Of a stretch of 32,348 nucleotides of DNA, positions 16,145 through 25,842 are shown piece after piece. The notes below the pieces were generated by a model. That model made no database searches and was not told the DNA's origin. It saw only the letters and a program-made list of their open reading frames with translations. The DNA is from an uncultured Bacteriovoracaceae bacterium. Lineage in GTDB: Bacteria > Bdellovibrionota > Bacteriovoracia > Bacteriovoracales > Bacteriovoracaceae. Location of the stretch: assembly GCA_938017795.1 (NCBI GenBank), contig CALIJZ010000019.1:1-32348 (forward strand), given 5' to 3'. Each line of letters starts with the position of its first letter. The first letter of the stretch is position 1. A program made the position numbers and the translations under genes.

Positions 16145-19100
16145 ATGAGTGAACAACCTTTTTCTTTCATCGAAACCGAACATCAAATTTTATCTTTTTG
16201 GGAAGAACAACAGATCTTTCAAAAATCCTTAGATAAAAATTCCAAAGAAAAGCCTTATATCTTCTATGATGGGCCTCCTTTTGCTACAGGATTACCTCAC
16301 CACGGTCACCTAGTTGGAAGTACCTTAAAAGATATTATCCCAAGATATTTCACCATGAAAGGATATTATGTAGAGAGACGTTTTGGCTGGGACTGTCATG
16401 GTCTGCCAATTGAACATGAAATCGATAAATCTCTGGGTATGTCAGCCCACGTTGCTGTAGAGAAGCTCGGAATTAAAAAATATAACGATGAATGTAGAAA
16501 TATAGTTCAACGATATACCTCTGAATGGAAGAAAACTATCAATCGAATTGGTCGTTGGGTTGATTTTGAAAATCAATATAAAACTATGGACTTAAGTTTC
16601 ATGGAGTCAGTTTGGTGGGTTTTTAAATCCTTATGGGATAAGGATCTTGTTTATCAAAGTACTAAGGTTATGCCTTTTTCTACTGCTCTTGGAACTGTAC
16701 TTTCAAACTTTGAAGCTGGTTCTGATTATAGAAACGTCCAAGACCCTGCGATAACAGTTTTATTTAAATTAAAAGATAGTGATCATTCAATTGCTGCTTG
16801 GACAACAACTCCTTGGACTTTACCGTCTAATCTTGGTCTTTGTGTAAATGAAGAGTTGGATTATTGTCTTGTAAAAGATCAAGAGTCTGAAGCGACTTTT
16901 TATATAGCTAAAGAGAGAATTGAATCTTATAAAAAGTTTACTTTTTCAGTTTTAAAAGAAATTAAAGGTTCTGAATTGGCAGGCTTAAGTTATGAGCCAT
17001 TATTTAATTATTTTGAGTCTGAAAGGGCTAATGGTGCATTTAAAATACATGCTGATTCTTATGTAAGTACTGAAAGCGGTACTGGAATTGTTCATCTCGC
17101 TCCAGCTTTTGGAGAAGATGATGAACGAGTGATGAAAGAAAACAATGTTAGTGCTAATGTATGTCCAGTAAAAAATGATGGAACTTTTGCTCAAGAAGTA
17201 ACTGATTACGCCGGAAAATTTATAAAAGATGCTGATAAAGAGATCATGAAAGCATTAAAAGAAAATGGTCGTCTTTTAGAACAATCTCAAATTACTCACT
17301 CCTACCCATTTTGTCCTAGATCAAAAACTCCTCTGATTTATAAGGCCATTCCTTCTTGGTTTATTAATGTTACAAAAGTTAAAGAAGATATGATCGCGGC
17401 TAATGAAGAAATTAATTGGGTTCCAAATCATCTAAAAGCTGGAAGGTTTGGAAAATGGATTGGCAATGCTAAAGATTGGGCCGTCTCGAGAAATAGAATC
17501 TGGGGAACACCGATCCCTATTTGGTTTAATGAAGAAAATAATAAACATATCTGTATCGGCTCCATTGAAGAGCTGGCAAAATATACAGGTAAAACCTTGA
17601 ACGATCTACATAGAGAATATGTTGATGATCTCGAAATAAAAATCGATGGTGAGCCTGGAGTTTATAAAAGAGTTCCTGAAGTACTTGATTGTTGGTTTGA
17701 ATCAGGCTCAATGCCATATGCTCAATTACATTTCCCTTTTGAAAATGAAGAAGTTTTTAAAAACGGTTTTCCTGCTCAATTTATTGCTGAAGGTTTAGAC
17801 CAAACTAGAGGTTGGTTTTATACACTAACAGTTTTAGCTGCAGCTTTATACAAAAAACCAGCTTTTAAAAACGTCATTGTAAATGGAATGGTCTTAGCAT
17901 CAGATGGCAAGAAAATGAGTAAAAGTTTAAAGAACTATACTCCACCTGATGAGTTGATGGAAAAATATGGAGCAGATGCTCTAAGATTAGCATTAATAAA
18001 TTCAGCGCTAGTTAAGGCAGAAGATTTAAAGTTTAAAGATGAAGGCGTTAAAGAGATGGTCAGGAAAGCATTGCTTCCTTGGTATAATGCTTATAAGTTT
18101 TTTAACACTTACTCTAATGTCGATTCTTGGGAGCCTAAAATTGCTTTTGAGGAATATAAACCGGCTCATATTTTAGATCAATGGATCATTTCTAAAATGC
18201 AAACATTGATTGAAAATACCAATCAAGAAATGGATCAGTATAAATTATATAATGTGATTCCTCACTTGTTTGACTTCATTGATGACCTGACAAATTGGTA
18301 TATTAGATTAAATAGAAAAAGATTTTGGGCCGATAACTCTGATCAACATCTAAAAGATAAAGAAAGTGCCTATTATGCTTTATACTTTACTCTTAGAGAG
18401 CTCTCTAAACTCATGGCACCTTTTGCTCCATTTTTATCAGAACATCTATACTTAGAACTTGATAAATTAAACCCATCAGGAATTGCTTCAGTTCATCTTT
18501 GTGACTACCCAGCTCATAATGAAAATCTTCGATCAAAGGTGCTAGAAGACGCTGTTAAAAGAATGCAGGAAGTCATCTTACTTGGAAGACAAAAAAGAAT
18601 TCAAGAAAAAGTAAAAGTTAAAATCCCACTAAGAAGCTTAACAATTATTCATGAAGAAAAAAATATATTGGATGAAATTAAAAAATTAGAACAACCAATT
18701 AAAGTAGAGTTAAATGTTAAAGAGTTAAAGTATGCAACAAACGAACTAGATTATATTCGCCTATTCGCTCTTCCTAACTCCCCTATTCTTGGTAAGAAAC
18801 TTGGTAAGGAGTTTAAAAAATATAAAGACCTTATTGGAGCACTTAGCTCTGAAGAGATTGCTGCACTTGAAGAAAAAGGATCACTTCAGTTAGGAGATCA
18901 TACTTTTAGTTCAGATGAGATTTTAGTTTATCGAGAAGCCAAAGAAGGATCTCAGGCATTATCCAATAGATATATTTCGATAGATATGGCCTGTGATTTA
19001 GATGATGAGCTCATAAATGAAGGTATATCTAGAGAGGTCGTTAATAGGATTCAAAGATCTAGAAAAGAGAAGAACTTCTCTGTCGAGCAGCGCGTTATTG

Positions 19101-19258
19101 TGAATTTTCAGGGAGATGATCAAATACTAAAAATTATTCAGAATTTTGAGACTTATATTTCAAAAGAATCCTTAATTAAAGACTGTAAATATGATAACTC
19201 TAGTCCTGAATTTAGCTTTGTCATTAACGATTTTAATATAGGTTTTAGTTTTGAATAA
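16145..19258 (+). CDS. ileS: Isoleucyl-tRNA synthetase, type 2 (eukaryote-like) form
   Basis: The 1037-residue class I synthetase charges tRNA-Ile. The HxGH signature appears as PHHGH (His52-His55) in FATGLPHHGHLVG, and KMSKS is at 590-594. The CP1 editing domain carries TTTPWTLPSNLGL. The sequence around the first motif and the NWYIRLNRKRFW block near the anticodon-binding domain match the eukaryote-like IleRS group, and the C-terminus lacks the Cys-x-x-Cys zinc module of type 1 bacterial enzymes. It heads a four-gene cluster. No clear ribosome site precedes the ATG and no T-box is visible. The enzyme identity is certain; the type 2 assignment is strong. Confidence 0.97.
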   Translation: MSEQPFSFIETEHQILSFWEEQQIFQKSLDKNSKEKPYIFYDGPPFATGLPHHGHLVGSTLKDIIPRYFTMKGYYVERRFGWDCHGLPIEHEIDKSLGMSAHVAVEKLGIKKYNDECRNIVQRYTSEWKKTINRIGRWVDFENQYKTMDLSFMESVWWVFKSLWDKDLVYQSTKVMPFSTALGTVLSNFEAGSDYRNVQDPAITVLFKLKDSDHSIAAWTTTPWTLPSNLGLCVNEELDYCLVKDQESEATFYIAKERIESYKKFTFSVLKEIKGSELAGLSYEPLFNYFESERANGAFKIHADSYVSTESGTGIVHLAPAFGEDDERVMKENNVSANVCPVKNDGTFAQEVTDYAGKFIKDADKEIMKALKENGRLLEQSQITHSYPFCPRSKTPLIYKAIPSWFINVTKVKEDMIAANEEINWVPNHLKAGRFGKWIGNAKDWAVSRNRIWGTPIPIWFNEENNKHICIGSIEELAKYTGKTLNDLHREYVDDLEIKIDGEPGVYKRVPEVLDCWFESGSMPYAQLHFPFENEEVFKNGFPAQFIAEGLDQTRGWFYTLTVLAAALYKKPAFKNVIVNGMVLASDGKKMSKSLKNYTPPDELMEKYGADALRLALINSALVKAEDLKFKDEGVKEMVRKALLPWYNAYKFFNTYSNVDSWEPKIAFEEYKPAHILDQWIISKMQTLIENTNQEMDQYKLYNVIPHLFDFIDDLTNWYIRLNRKRFWADNSDQHLKDKESAYYALYFTLRELSKLMAPFAPFLSEHLYLELDKLNPSGIASVHLCDYPAHNENLRSKVLEDAVKRMQEVILLGRQKRIQEKVKVKIPLRSLTIIHEEKNILDEIKKLEQPIKVELNVKELKYATNELDYIRLFALPNSPILGKKLGKEFKKYKDLIGALSSEEIAALEEKGSLQLGDHTFSSDEILVYREAKEGSQALSNRYISIDMACDLDDELINEGISREVVNRIQRSRKEKNFSVEQRVIVNFQGDDQILKIIQNFETYISKESLIKDCKYDNSSPEFSFVINDFNIGFSFE

Positions 19259-20051
19259 ACTGCGTTTTATATTTCTATTTATCTCAGTTCATAGTTTTAG
19301 TGCTACTAATACTTTTGATGAATCCCTCTTATATACTGATGAAGTAAGAACAATTGTAACAGATAATATTAGCTCTATTCACAATAGATTCTATGAAATA
19401 CTTTCAAGAAATATTGTCCCAACTAAAAATGAAGAACTCAAAAAATCAGTAAAAAGTTATTTAGATTCATTGAAAAGTAGAATTAGTGCTAATCAAGACT
19501 TAACAACACGTTGTGCTCTTAAAGTTAGGCGTGGTTGCATCTATAGTGTTAAAAGCTTTATCTACTCTCTTGATAATTCAATAAATAAAGCAAAATATAT
19601 TGCAAGTACTTCAAAAGTTGCTTATATCAAAAATATATTTTCACAAATTGCCAAGGTTGAAAAAAAACAATGGCTCTATTTTCAAACAAGCTATTTTAAC
19701 TTGATGAGAAACAAAAAAGAACTTACTCCGGATTTTATTGATACTACAAAAAAATTCATTAGAGATAGTATGCTAATGAGTATTGAGCAGATGTTAAATT
19801 TAACTCATCCTCACACCAGAGCTAAGTTTGCTAACTTTTTTCATAACTTCTTAATACCCACCCAGAACGTTCTGAATTCTTATGCTAGCTATAAACACTT
19901 AGTTACAACTCTAGAAACTTTCAGTCGCACTCTTTATGATTTTTCTTTTTATATGGATAAGCTTGAAAAAGTCTCTAGTGCTACTAAAATTAATGCATTA
20001 GCAATGACGAATCAATGGAACCTTGTGAAAAAGCATTTAGTTAAAAGATAA
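19251..20051 (+). CDS. Secreted helical protein, unknown function
   Basis: The 266-residue product starts at TTG (19251) and overlaps the ileS stop by 8 bases. This start gives a good signal peptide, MNKLRFIFLFISVHSFSA; no in-frame ATG lies close enough to preserve it. The mature protein is predicted all-helical and basic, with two cysteines (TRCALKVRRGC) and a Tyr/Phe-rich C-terminal half. I recognise no family. The overlap with ileS indicates translational coupling, and a periplasmic location is inferred. Confidence 0.7.
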   Translation: MNKLRFIFLFISVHSFSATNTFDESLLYTDEVRTIVTDNISSIHNRFYEILSRNIVPTKNEELKKSVKSYLDSLKSRISANQDLTTRCALKVRRGCIYSVKSFIYSLDNSINKAKYIASTSKVAYIKNIFSQIAKVEKKQWLYFQTSYFNLMRNKKELTPDFIDTTKKFIRDSMLMSIEQMLNLTHPHTRAKFANFFHNFLIPTQNVLNSYASYKHLVTTLETFSRTLYDFSFYMDKLEKVSSATKINALAMTNQWNLVKKHLVKR

Positions 20052-20056
20052 TCTTT

Positions 20057-20725
20057 GTGAAATTAAAAGCTCTAATTCCTATTTTTCTATTTCTTTTAGG
20101 AGTTTGTGTTGTCTTATTTCTAGTTGGATTAAAGAGTCGAATGTATGATCCGAATTTAAGTACTATTTCTACTTCAACTACTTCGACAACATTTAAAAGT
20201 TCTTCTGAGAACAGAGAAAATAATCCGAAGAACACATCTAAAAAATTACTCCCTGAACGCAATGATTTAAGCCCAACACTACTCTGTGCAAGAGTTAAAG
20301 CAGGTCTTAATGCAAATGAACTCTCTTCACTATTGTCGAACAATGGCATTGTAGAGGAGAAAATATTTCATATTAGAAAAAATGTTCATATTCAAACTAG
20401 AGACGATAAAAACTTGAGATTAATATTCAAAAATAACTCATCTGAAAGAAAAAGTAATGAAATGAACTTAGTTGTTCTAGAAGAAAAAGAAAACGACACT
20501 TTTGATAAAGTTGATGTCCCTAAAGAACTTAAATTGGGCCCTGCTTTAGAAAAAGTCCTCGCTCACTATCAAAGTGAAAACATAACATATCAAGATGAAG
20601 TCAAAATTTACCAAGATGATCAAAAAGAAATTATTTTTGAGACCATTGATGGAAAAATTGCTACTTTTAATATGACTCATAAAGATTCTAATAAATCATT
20701 TAATTGCAACTCTGAGTCACTTTAA
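20057..20725 (+). CDS. Single-pass membrane-anchored protein, unknown function
   Basis: The 222-residue product starts at GTG (20057), 5 bases after the previous stop; the next ATG would delete the membrane helix, so GTG is preferred. Residues about 4-25 form one transmembrane helix (LIPIFLFLLGVCVVLFLVGL). A Ser/Thr-rich spacer (STISTSTTSTTFKSSS) follows and then a charged C-terminal domain of about 140 residues with strand-helix character and two cysteines. I recognise no family. It probably faces the periplasm. It lies between a secreted unknown and the HerA-like ATPase in one transcription unit. Confidence 0.7.
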   Translation: MKLKALIPIFLFLLGVCVVLFLVGLKSRMYDPNLSTISTSTTSTTFKSSSENRENNPKNTSKKLLPERNDLSPTLLCARVKAGLNANELSSLLSNNGIVEEKIFHIRKNVHIQTRDDKNLRLIFKNNSSERKSNEMNLVVLEEKENDTFDKVDVPKELKLGPALEKVLAHYQSENITYQDEVKIYQDDQKEIIFETIDGKIATFNMTHKDSNKSFNCNSESL

Positions 20726-20739
20726 TAAAGGATAATTTC

Positions 20740-22302
20740 ATGGCAGACACTGAAGCATTTATTGAAAAAATAAAAAAATCATATGACTTAGAGGGCATCT
20801 CGTTTCCAATTGGTTGTGGTGTTTTAGATGGAAGAGTTCACAGTGATGGAGTTGTAAAAATCCCTCTTGGATCCTTAAACCGTCATGGATTAGTCTCTGG
20901 AGCAACCGGTACTGGTAAAACAAAGACTGTTCAAATTTTAGCAGAGCATTTATCAAGCCATGGAGTCCCTACTTTGTTGATGGATCTCAAAGGAGATATG
21001 AGTGGTCTTGCTAAAGCTTCACCAGGTCATCCGAAGATTGATGAAAGGCATGAGAGTTTAAAAATTGAATTTACACCTCAAGACTACCCTGTAGAATTTT
21101 TAACTCTATCTAACGATCATGGCTCAAAGCTAAGAGCAACTCTCATTGAATTTGGCCCTGTTTTATTTTCAAAAATATTAGGACTTAATGGTACTCAAAC
21201 TTCAGTAACAACAGTTATATTTAAATACTGTGATGATACAGGTCTTCCTCTTTTAGATCTTACTGACTTTAAAGAAGTTTTACGATTTATAGGTGGAGAT
21301 CAAAAAGATGAATTTGAAAAACTCTATGGAAAAATTGCACCTTCCACAGTTTCAACGATTTTAAGAAAGATTGTAGAGCTTGAACAACAAGGAGCTAACG
21401 AATTTCTTGGAGAGCCTTCTTTTGATGTTGAAGATCTGCTTCATAGCGGAGAAGGAAAAGCATCAATTAATATCTTAAGACTTACTAATATTCAGGGTAA
21501 GCCAAAGTTATTTTCAACTTTCATGCTTAGTCTCTTATCAGAGATCTATGAAACTTTTCCAGAAGTTGGAGATAGTGAAAAGCCAAAATTATGCTTATTT
21601 ATAGATGAAGCTCACTTAGTCTTTGAAGAGGCCAGTGATACATTGGTTAATCAGTTAGAACAAGTTGTTAAATTAATAAGATCTAAAGGTGTTGGAGTAT
21701 TCTTTTGTACTCAAAATCCAGTAGATGTTCCAGAATCAATTTTATCACAATTAGGTTTAAAGATTCAGCATTCCCTGAGAGCATTTACTGCTAAAGATAG
21801 AAAGGCAATCAAAAGTGCTGCTGAAAATTTTCCAATATCAGATTTTTATAAAATAGATCAATTGATTACAGAGCTAGGGATTGGTGAAGCACTGGTAACA
21901 GTTCTAGATCATAAAGGTAGACCCACAGAACTAGTTCATACAATGCTTAGAGCTCCTCAGACCAGAATGGGAATTTTAGATGAAAAAGAACTCAAGGAAG
22001 TTGAAGCAAAGAGCAAATTAAAAGAGAAATATGATAAGGTCGTTGATAGAAAGAGTGCTTATGAGATTCTAACCGAGAGAATCAATGGTGATGATGAACC
22101 TGAAGTTAGCGAGGATATTAAAAAGACTCGTAAAGAAAAAGCTGATGATGAGGAAGGATTTTTTGCTTCTTTATCTAAAAATACAATGATTCGACAAGTT
22201 GGAAGAACAGTAACCAGAGAAGTAACAAGAGGTTTACTTGGTGCCTTAGGGATCAAGACTACGCGTCGTAGAAGCAGTAGAAGAAAAACTGGTTGGTTTT
22301 AG
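20740..22302 (+). CDS. HerA-like ATPase, DUF853/YjgR family
   Basis: The 520-residue P-loop ATPase has Walker A GATGTGKT at 54-61, Walker B LCLFIDEAH near 286-294, a sensor region (GVFFCTQNP) and an arginine-rich C-terminal tail (KTTRRRSSRRKTGW). The N-terminal LNRHGLVSGATGTGKT and the LMDLKGDMSGLA block are typical of the DUF853 branch of the HerA/FtsK superfamily, best known as E. coli YjgR. The family is presumed to act on DNA, but its biological role is unresolved. AAAGGA lies eight bases before the ATG. No NurA-like nuclease gene is adjacent, unlike archaeal HerA loci. Confidence 0.93.
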   Translation: MADTEAFIEKIKKSYDLEGISFPIGCGVLDGRVHSDGVVKIPLGSLNRHGLVSGATGTGKTKTVQILAEHLSSHGVPTLLMDLKGDMSGLAKASPGHPKIDERHESLKIEFTPQDYPVEFLTLSNDHGSKLRATLIEFGPVLFSKILGLNGTQTSVTTVIFKYCDDTGLPLLDLTDFKEVLRFIGGDQKDEFEKLYGKIAPSTVSTILRKIVELEQQGANEFLGEPSFDVEDLLHSGEGKASINILRLTNIQGKPKLFSTFMLSLLSEIYETFPEVGDSEKPKLCLFIDEAHLVFEEASDTLVNQLEQVVKLIRSKGVGVFFCTQNPVDVPESILSQLGLKIQHSLRAFTAKDRKAIKSAAENFPISDFYKIDQLITELGIGEALVTVLDHKGRPTELVHTMLRAPQTRMGILDEKELKEVEAKSKLKEKYDKVVDRKSAYEILTERINGDDEPEVSEDIKKTRKEKADDEEGFFASLSKNTMIRQVGRTVTREVTRGLLGALGIKTTRRRSSRRKTGWF

Positions 22303-22310
22303 TTTCAACT

Positions 22311-22331
22311 TAAGGAATTGTAAATTCTTTA
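22311..22331 (+). terminator. Weak stem-loop after the HerA-like gene
   Basis: TAAGGAATT (22311-22319) pairs with AATTCTTTA (22323-22331) around the loop GTA, nine pairs with one G-U. Only a broken T-run follows. It may end the ileS cluster, which stops at 22302, but its GC content is low. Confidence 0.35.
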
Positions 22332-22395
22332 TACATTTCATTGTATTCTTTATAGTTATTTCTCCTCTAGTATAAAATTTTGATAAAATTTTCAC

Positions 22396-22899
22396 ATGAA
22401 AAATCTTATACTTATATCGACATTATTTTTATTATCCTCTACTGCTTTATCTAAGGTTATAACTGTAGAAGTCATCTTTACTCCAACAAGATTAATAAAT
22501 CTTTTTGAAGTAGGAAATAACTATGAATTTGGAGGATATTTTGAAGTAGATCAATGTCTTAAGAGAAAATATAATAAGATCTGTCCAGATCAAGATCAAA
22601 AATTTGGATCGATAGTAAAGTTAGATCATAAAAAACTAAAAATTAGTAAAAATCATCCTCCTCAATCAATAAAATTGGCTACAAGGATAAACATTGAAGA
22701 TTCTAAATTTAACTATGATTCATTCAATTTACATATCCTACTTAGGGAGCAAGGATTTAATGTTGCTACTACAATAGGTGGAGTAAACTTTAGGGATCGA
22801 CTTATCAATAAAAATATAGAAGTTCGTAATTTTGATAAAAACGATCACTTTTTTCACTCTAACAAGTGGGGTGATTTTGAAATTTATCTTTCGAAGTAA
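22396..22899 (+). CDS. Small secreted protein, unknown function
   Basis: The 167-residue product has a clear signal peptide (MKNLILISTLFLLSSTALSK). The mature chain is beta-rich, basic, and carries two cysteines close together (DQCLKRKYNKICPDQ) that could form a disulfide. I recognise no family. The ATG has no Shine-Dalgarno sequence; a TAAAAT box at 22384-22389 ends 6 bases before it, and a second candidate (TATAAA, 22371-22376) would give a short leader. It converges on the minus-strand operon ending at 22922. Confidence 0.7.
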   Translation: MKNLILISTLFLLSSTALSKVITVEVIFTPTRLINLFEVGNNYEFGGYFEVDQCLKRKYNKICPDQDQKFGSIVKLDHKKLKISKNHPPQSIKLATRINIEDSKFNYDSFNLHILLREQGFNVATTIGGVNFRDRLINKNIEVRNFDKNDHFFHSNKWGDFEIYLSK

Positions 22900-22921
22900 T
22901 TCTATTTACAACGATATAAAT

Positions 22922-23509
22922 TTAGAAAACACCTGGTATAATTCTATAAGATTTCTTCATATAATTTAGATAGTCTTTCCCAAAATGCTCAATCAGCATA
23001 GCTTCTTCTTCTCTGATTCTTTTATTTAAAAATCCTATGGACATTACAATCGGAATAAACGCAAGAAGATGTTGAGCGCAAAGAGCATATCCCAATAATA
23101 TTAGAAGATATCCTGAATAGCTTGGATGACGAATTATCTTATAAGGTCCATTTGAAATAACCTCATGACCTTTACGAATTCCAATTTTCATTGTGAAAAA
23201 ATCTCCCAGTATCTTTATAGACCATAATCTTAAAACGATTCCGCTAAAGAATATAAAACTTCCAATCCAGCATAAGAAGTTCATCCGTGGATAATTTAAA
23301 AACACAGGAATCAACTGAAATGAGAATAGAGAACCATAAAAAAGAAAAATAGACACACCAGTATATAATTTATCTTGTTCAATGTCAGTTGAACTTGTTC
23401 CTAAAGCATTGGGTGATAGAAATTGCTGAAAAATCGTTCCTACATGAATAATAAACAAAAATAACAACCAATACTGGAAAAAGTGAAAGCTTGATATTTG
23501 TAAACCCAA
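22922..23509 (-). CDS. Isoprenylcysteine carboxylmethyltransferase-like membrane methyltransferase
   Basis: The product has 195 residues from the TTG at 23509, which lies one base after the upstream stop and has a full AAGGAG seven bases before it. The longer GTG start at 23542 lies inside the ABC1 gene and lacks such a site. Four to five membrane helices are present. The C-terminal half carries the ICMT-family SAM-binding signature: NGPYKIIRHPSYSGYLL, then a helix pair and RIREEEAMLIEHFGKDYLNYMKK. Bacterial members methylate diverse lipids or small molecules, so the substrate is unknown; prenylated protein is unlikely. Being the last gene of the lpd operon gives no clear substrate. Confidence 0.87.
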   Translation of the reverse strand: MGLQISSFHFFQYWLLFLFIIHVGTIFQQFLSPNALGTSSTDIEQDKLYTGVSIFLFYGSLFSFQLIPVFLNYPRMNFLCWIGSFIFFSGIVLRLWSIKILGDFFTMKIGIRKGHEVISNGPYKIIRHPSYSGYLLILLGYALCAQHLLAFIPIVMSIGFLNKRIREEEAMLIEHFGKDYLNYMKKSYRIIPGVF

Positions 23510-23510
23510 T

Positions 23511-24788
23511 CTACATCTCCTTAAAGAATTTGCTAAAGACACTCACCGTTTTGGTTTCGGCTTTTAATTTCTTTAAGAGATAAAAAGTTCCTGATATCTT
23601 CCGATCAATGAAGACTGTATCAAAAGGAGGGTCTTTCCTCGGAAATTCAATCAAAAGCTTCCTTCCAAGTTGGATGAGCTTTTTTTCTACGTCATTATCG
23701 GCCCAATGAAATGTCTCTTCTTCAAAGACTTCAGCAACAACTTTGGCATAATCTAAAAGGGCATTCTCATATTCTTTAGGGTCACCTTTTTCATAAACTC
23801 CAATAAGTTCAAAGGCTTTTAGAATATCTTTTTTTGAAAACTGCATTAAGGCCTTAATCATTTTAAAATAATTCTTTTTTAGCTCATCATCAACTTCAAT
23901 GCAGGCACCAAAATCATACAGAATCCATTTTTGCTCATTAAGATCAATCTTAAAATTTGCTGGGTTTGGATCAGTTTGAATGATTTGGATGACAAAAAGT
24001 TCATTTAGTAACAAATGCAGAAGATCTTCTCCTAAAATATTTCTTTGCTCTTGGGTTAGAAGGTCTTGTTCATTTATTTCATCTATATGAGTCCCAGGTA
24101 AATAACTAGAAACCAAAACTTTTTCACTAGAGTATTTTGCTACAACCTTAGGGATGATAAAATCATCTTTTAAATTTTTATAATAAATTACTTGTGACTT
24201 TCTCTCTAGCTCATAATCAATTTCCCTAAGGAGCATTTTTTTTATTTGTTCAAAGAGTTCAGAAAGTTGAAGCTTTTTAGGCAAGACTTTAAAAGTAGTA
24301 AATAACATTTTTAAAACAAAAAGATCACTATCAATAGATTTCCCAATATCAGGATATTGAATCTTTACAGCATACTCCGTTTCATCAATAATTCCTAAAT
24401 GAACTTGTCCGATTGAAGCACTTGCAAATGGTTTATCTTTAATTGAAAATCCTTCCAATTTTGATTGATCTTTCTTAGAGAGACTTTTTTTAAGAGTCCT
24501 GAACCTTAAATATGAACTCTGATCCTGAAGTGAACTTAATAGCTTAATCGCTTCTTCTGGAAGAAACGACTCTCCATAAATGCTTAATAACTGCCCGGCC
24601 TTCATTAAGCTTCCCTTTAATTCAGAAAACTCTTCAGTAATTTTCAAAAAGGCTTTAGCCGATGGTTTTTTACTAGTTAATACTTTCCTGAGAGCAAAGC
24701 CAGCTGCTTTAGATCCGATATTTAAAAGAGCAAGATTACGCTCCCAAAGCTTAAATTTAATTTTCTTAACTTCTTTCTTAGAAGACAT
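23511..24788 (-). CDS. ABC1/UbiB-family atypical kinase
   Basis: The 425-residue protein contains the ABC1 features in order: the K-x-GQ motif as KAGQ (63-66), an Ala-rich loop as ASAS (122-125, usually AAAS), a nucleotide-site lysine in YAVKIQYP (142), the catalytic-loop equivalent DPNPAN (273-278, usually HADPHPGN) and a metal-binding DFG (292-294). The family includes UbiB and yeast Coq8 and supports quinone biosynthesis or other lipid transport as an ATPase. The lack of a C-terminal membrane anchor and the position among unrelated genes leave it open whether this is true UbiB. Its ATG overlaps the upstream lipoprotein gene by 11 bases. Confidence 0.9.
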   Translation of the reverse strand: MSSKKEVKKIKFKLWERNLALLNIGSKAAGFALRKVLTSKKPSAKAFLKITEEFSELKGSLMKAGQLLSIYGESFLPEEAIKLLSSLQDQSSYLRFRTLKKSLSKKDQSKLEGFSIKDKPFASASIGQVHLGIIDETEYAVKIQYPDIGKSIDSDLFVLKMLFTTFKVLPKKLQLSELFEQIKKMLLREIDYELERKSQVIYYKNLKDDFIIPKVVAKYSSEKVLVSSYLPGTHIDEINEQDLLTQEQRNILGEDLLHLLLNELFVIQIIQTDPNPANFKIDLNEQKWILYDFGACIEVDDELKKNYFKMIKALMQFSKKDILKAFELIGVYEKGDPKEYENALLDYAKVVAEVFEEETFHWADNDVEKKLIQLGRKLLIEFPRKDPPFDTVFIDRKISGTFYLLKKLKAETKTVSVFSKFFKEM

Positions 24789-25842
24789 TGGTTAGATACT
24801 TCTTCTCAAGGCGATTATAGAGAAAACTTCTTTGTTGAGGTGATAGTTGTTTTTTAAATAAGTAAAACTCATAGATCTTCCCAGTCCAAGAGCCTTTTGG
24901 TCCATGGCCTAAATATAGTGTTTCAGGTGCCTGAATTTTACCTCTTATAATTTTAGGATGAGTTGCTAGCGATTCTTCTCCATTATAATACAACTTTAAA
25001 GTATTACCACTAGTCCATCCCATTCCAATCATAGAAACTTTAGTATCTTGAGTAAAAGAACCTGACTCAGAAGAATAAGTATCCTTAGCTGTTGTTATAG
25101 CTCCCTTTACACACTCACTACAAAAAGAGAGTTCTCCAATTTGATCATATCGTAATGAAAAAACATCATCATCTCTTTCAAAACGGTGAACATCTAAAAT
25201 TCCAGCATCAGTTACAATTTTATCTGCCTTAACAACTAGTATGACTTCAAAAGAATCCAATCCATTAATTAAATCCTGTCTATTCACTAATAAGCTTTCA
25301 TTAAAGTACAAAACACCATCAAGGTATTTGGGAGCAGATTTTTTACTATTAGCTAGAAAAGTAACATCGCCACTTTGTATACAATTAGCAAGACCCTTTT
25401 TCTTTGAACTTTTTTGAGAACAATCAGCATCACTAAAAACCTTAAGATCATCTGATTGAAGATTAAATTCAAGATCGTTTAATACTTTAGTGGCATCAAA
25501 GTTTATCACAACCTTTTTGGTGACTACTTTTTCATCGGTTATAATTTTATAAGTCAGCTCATGCCCATCAAGAGAAATCGGCAAATTAACTTCAGTTGAA
25601 AATTTATCTTCATAACAAAACACTGGTCTTTTAATATTTAATTGCTCGATTTCTAATTGTATTTTAATGGCATCCTTGCAACTTCCAAATATATTCAACT
25701 CCCTTCCTTCAAGCTTAGAATAAGTATCTAACTTCAAGACAAAAGGAATCGTACTCGTAGTACTAACTTGGCTACCAATAGTAGATTTATTTTTGCTCCC
25801 ACATGAGATTAATAAAAAAAATAAAATACTAAAACATTTCAT
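24778..25842 (-). CDS. Lipoprotein with LamG/concanavalin-like C-terminal domain
   Basis: The 354-residue product starts at the ATG at 25842, which overlaps the E2 gene by 14 bases and begins a lipoprotein leader (MKCFSILFFLLISC). A Ser/Thr linker, an Ig-like N-terminal part with cysteines, and a C-terminal LamG-like jelly-roll follow. The last shows the family's closing pattern LYLGHGPKGSWTGKIYEFYLFKKQLS and a final helix RSFLYNRLEKKY. Such domains bind carbohydrates or proteins on surfaces. It is odd to find a surface lipoprotein translationally coupled to central metabolism; co-expression may be all that links them. Confidence 0.8.
   Translation of the reverse strand: MKCFSILFFLLISCGSKNKSTIGSQVSTTSTIPFVLKLDTYSKLEGRELNIFGSCKDAIKIQLEIEQLNIKRPVFCYEDKFSTEVNLPISLDGHELTYKIITDEKVVTKKVVINFDATKVLNDLEFNLQSDDLKVFSDADCSQKSSKKKGLANCIQSGDVTFLANSKKSAPKYLDGVLYFNESLLVNRQDLINGLDSFEVILVVKADKIVTDAGILDVHRFERDDDVFSLRYDQIGELSFCSECVKGAITTAKDTYSSESGSFTQDTKVSMIGMGWTSGNTLKLYYNGEESLATHPKIIRGKIQAPETLYLGHGPKGSWTGKIYEFYLFKKQLSPQQRSFLYNRLEKKYLTNVF

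Noticed and set aside
20041..20349. Minus-strand frame of 102 codons antisense to the membrane-anchored protein gene
   Set aside because: It lies wholly against a tightly packed operon and its product is low-complexity without motif support.
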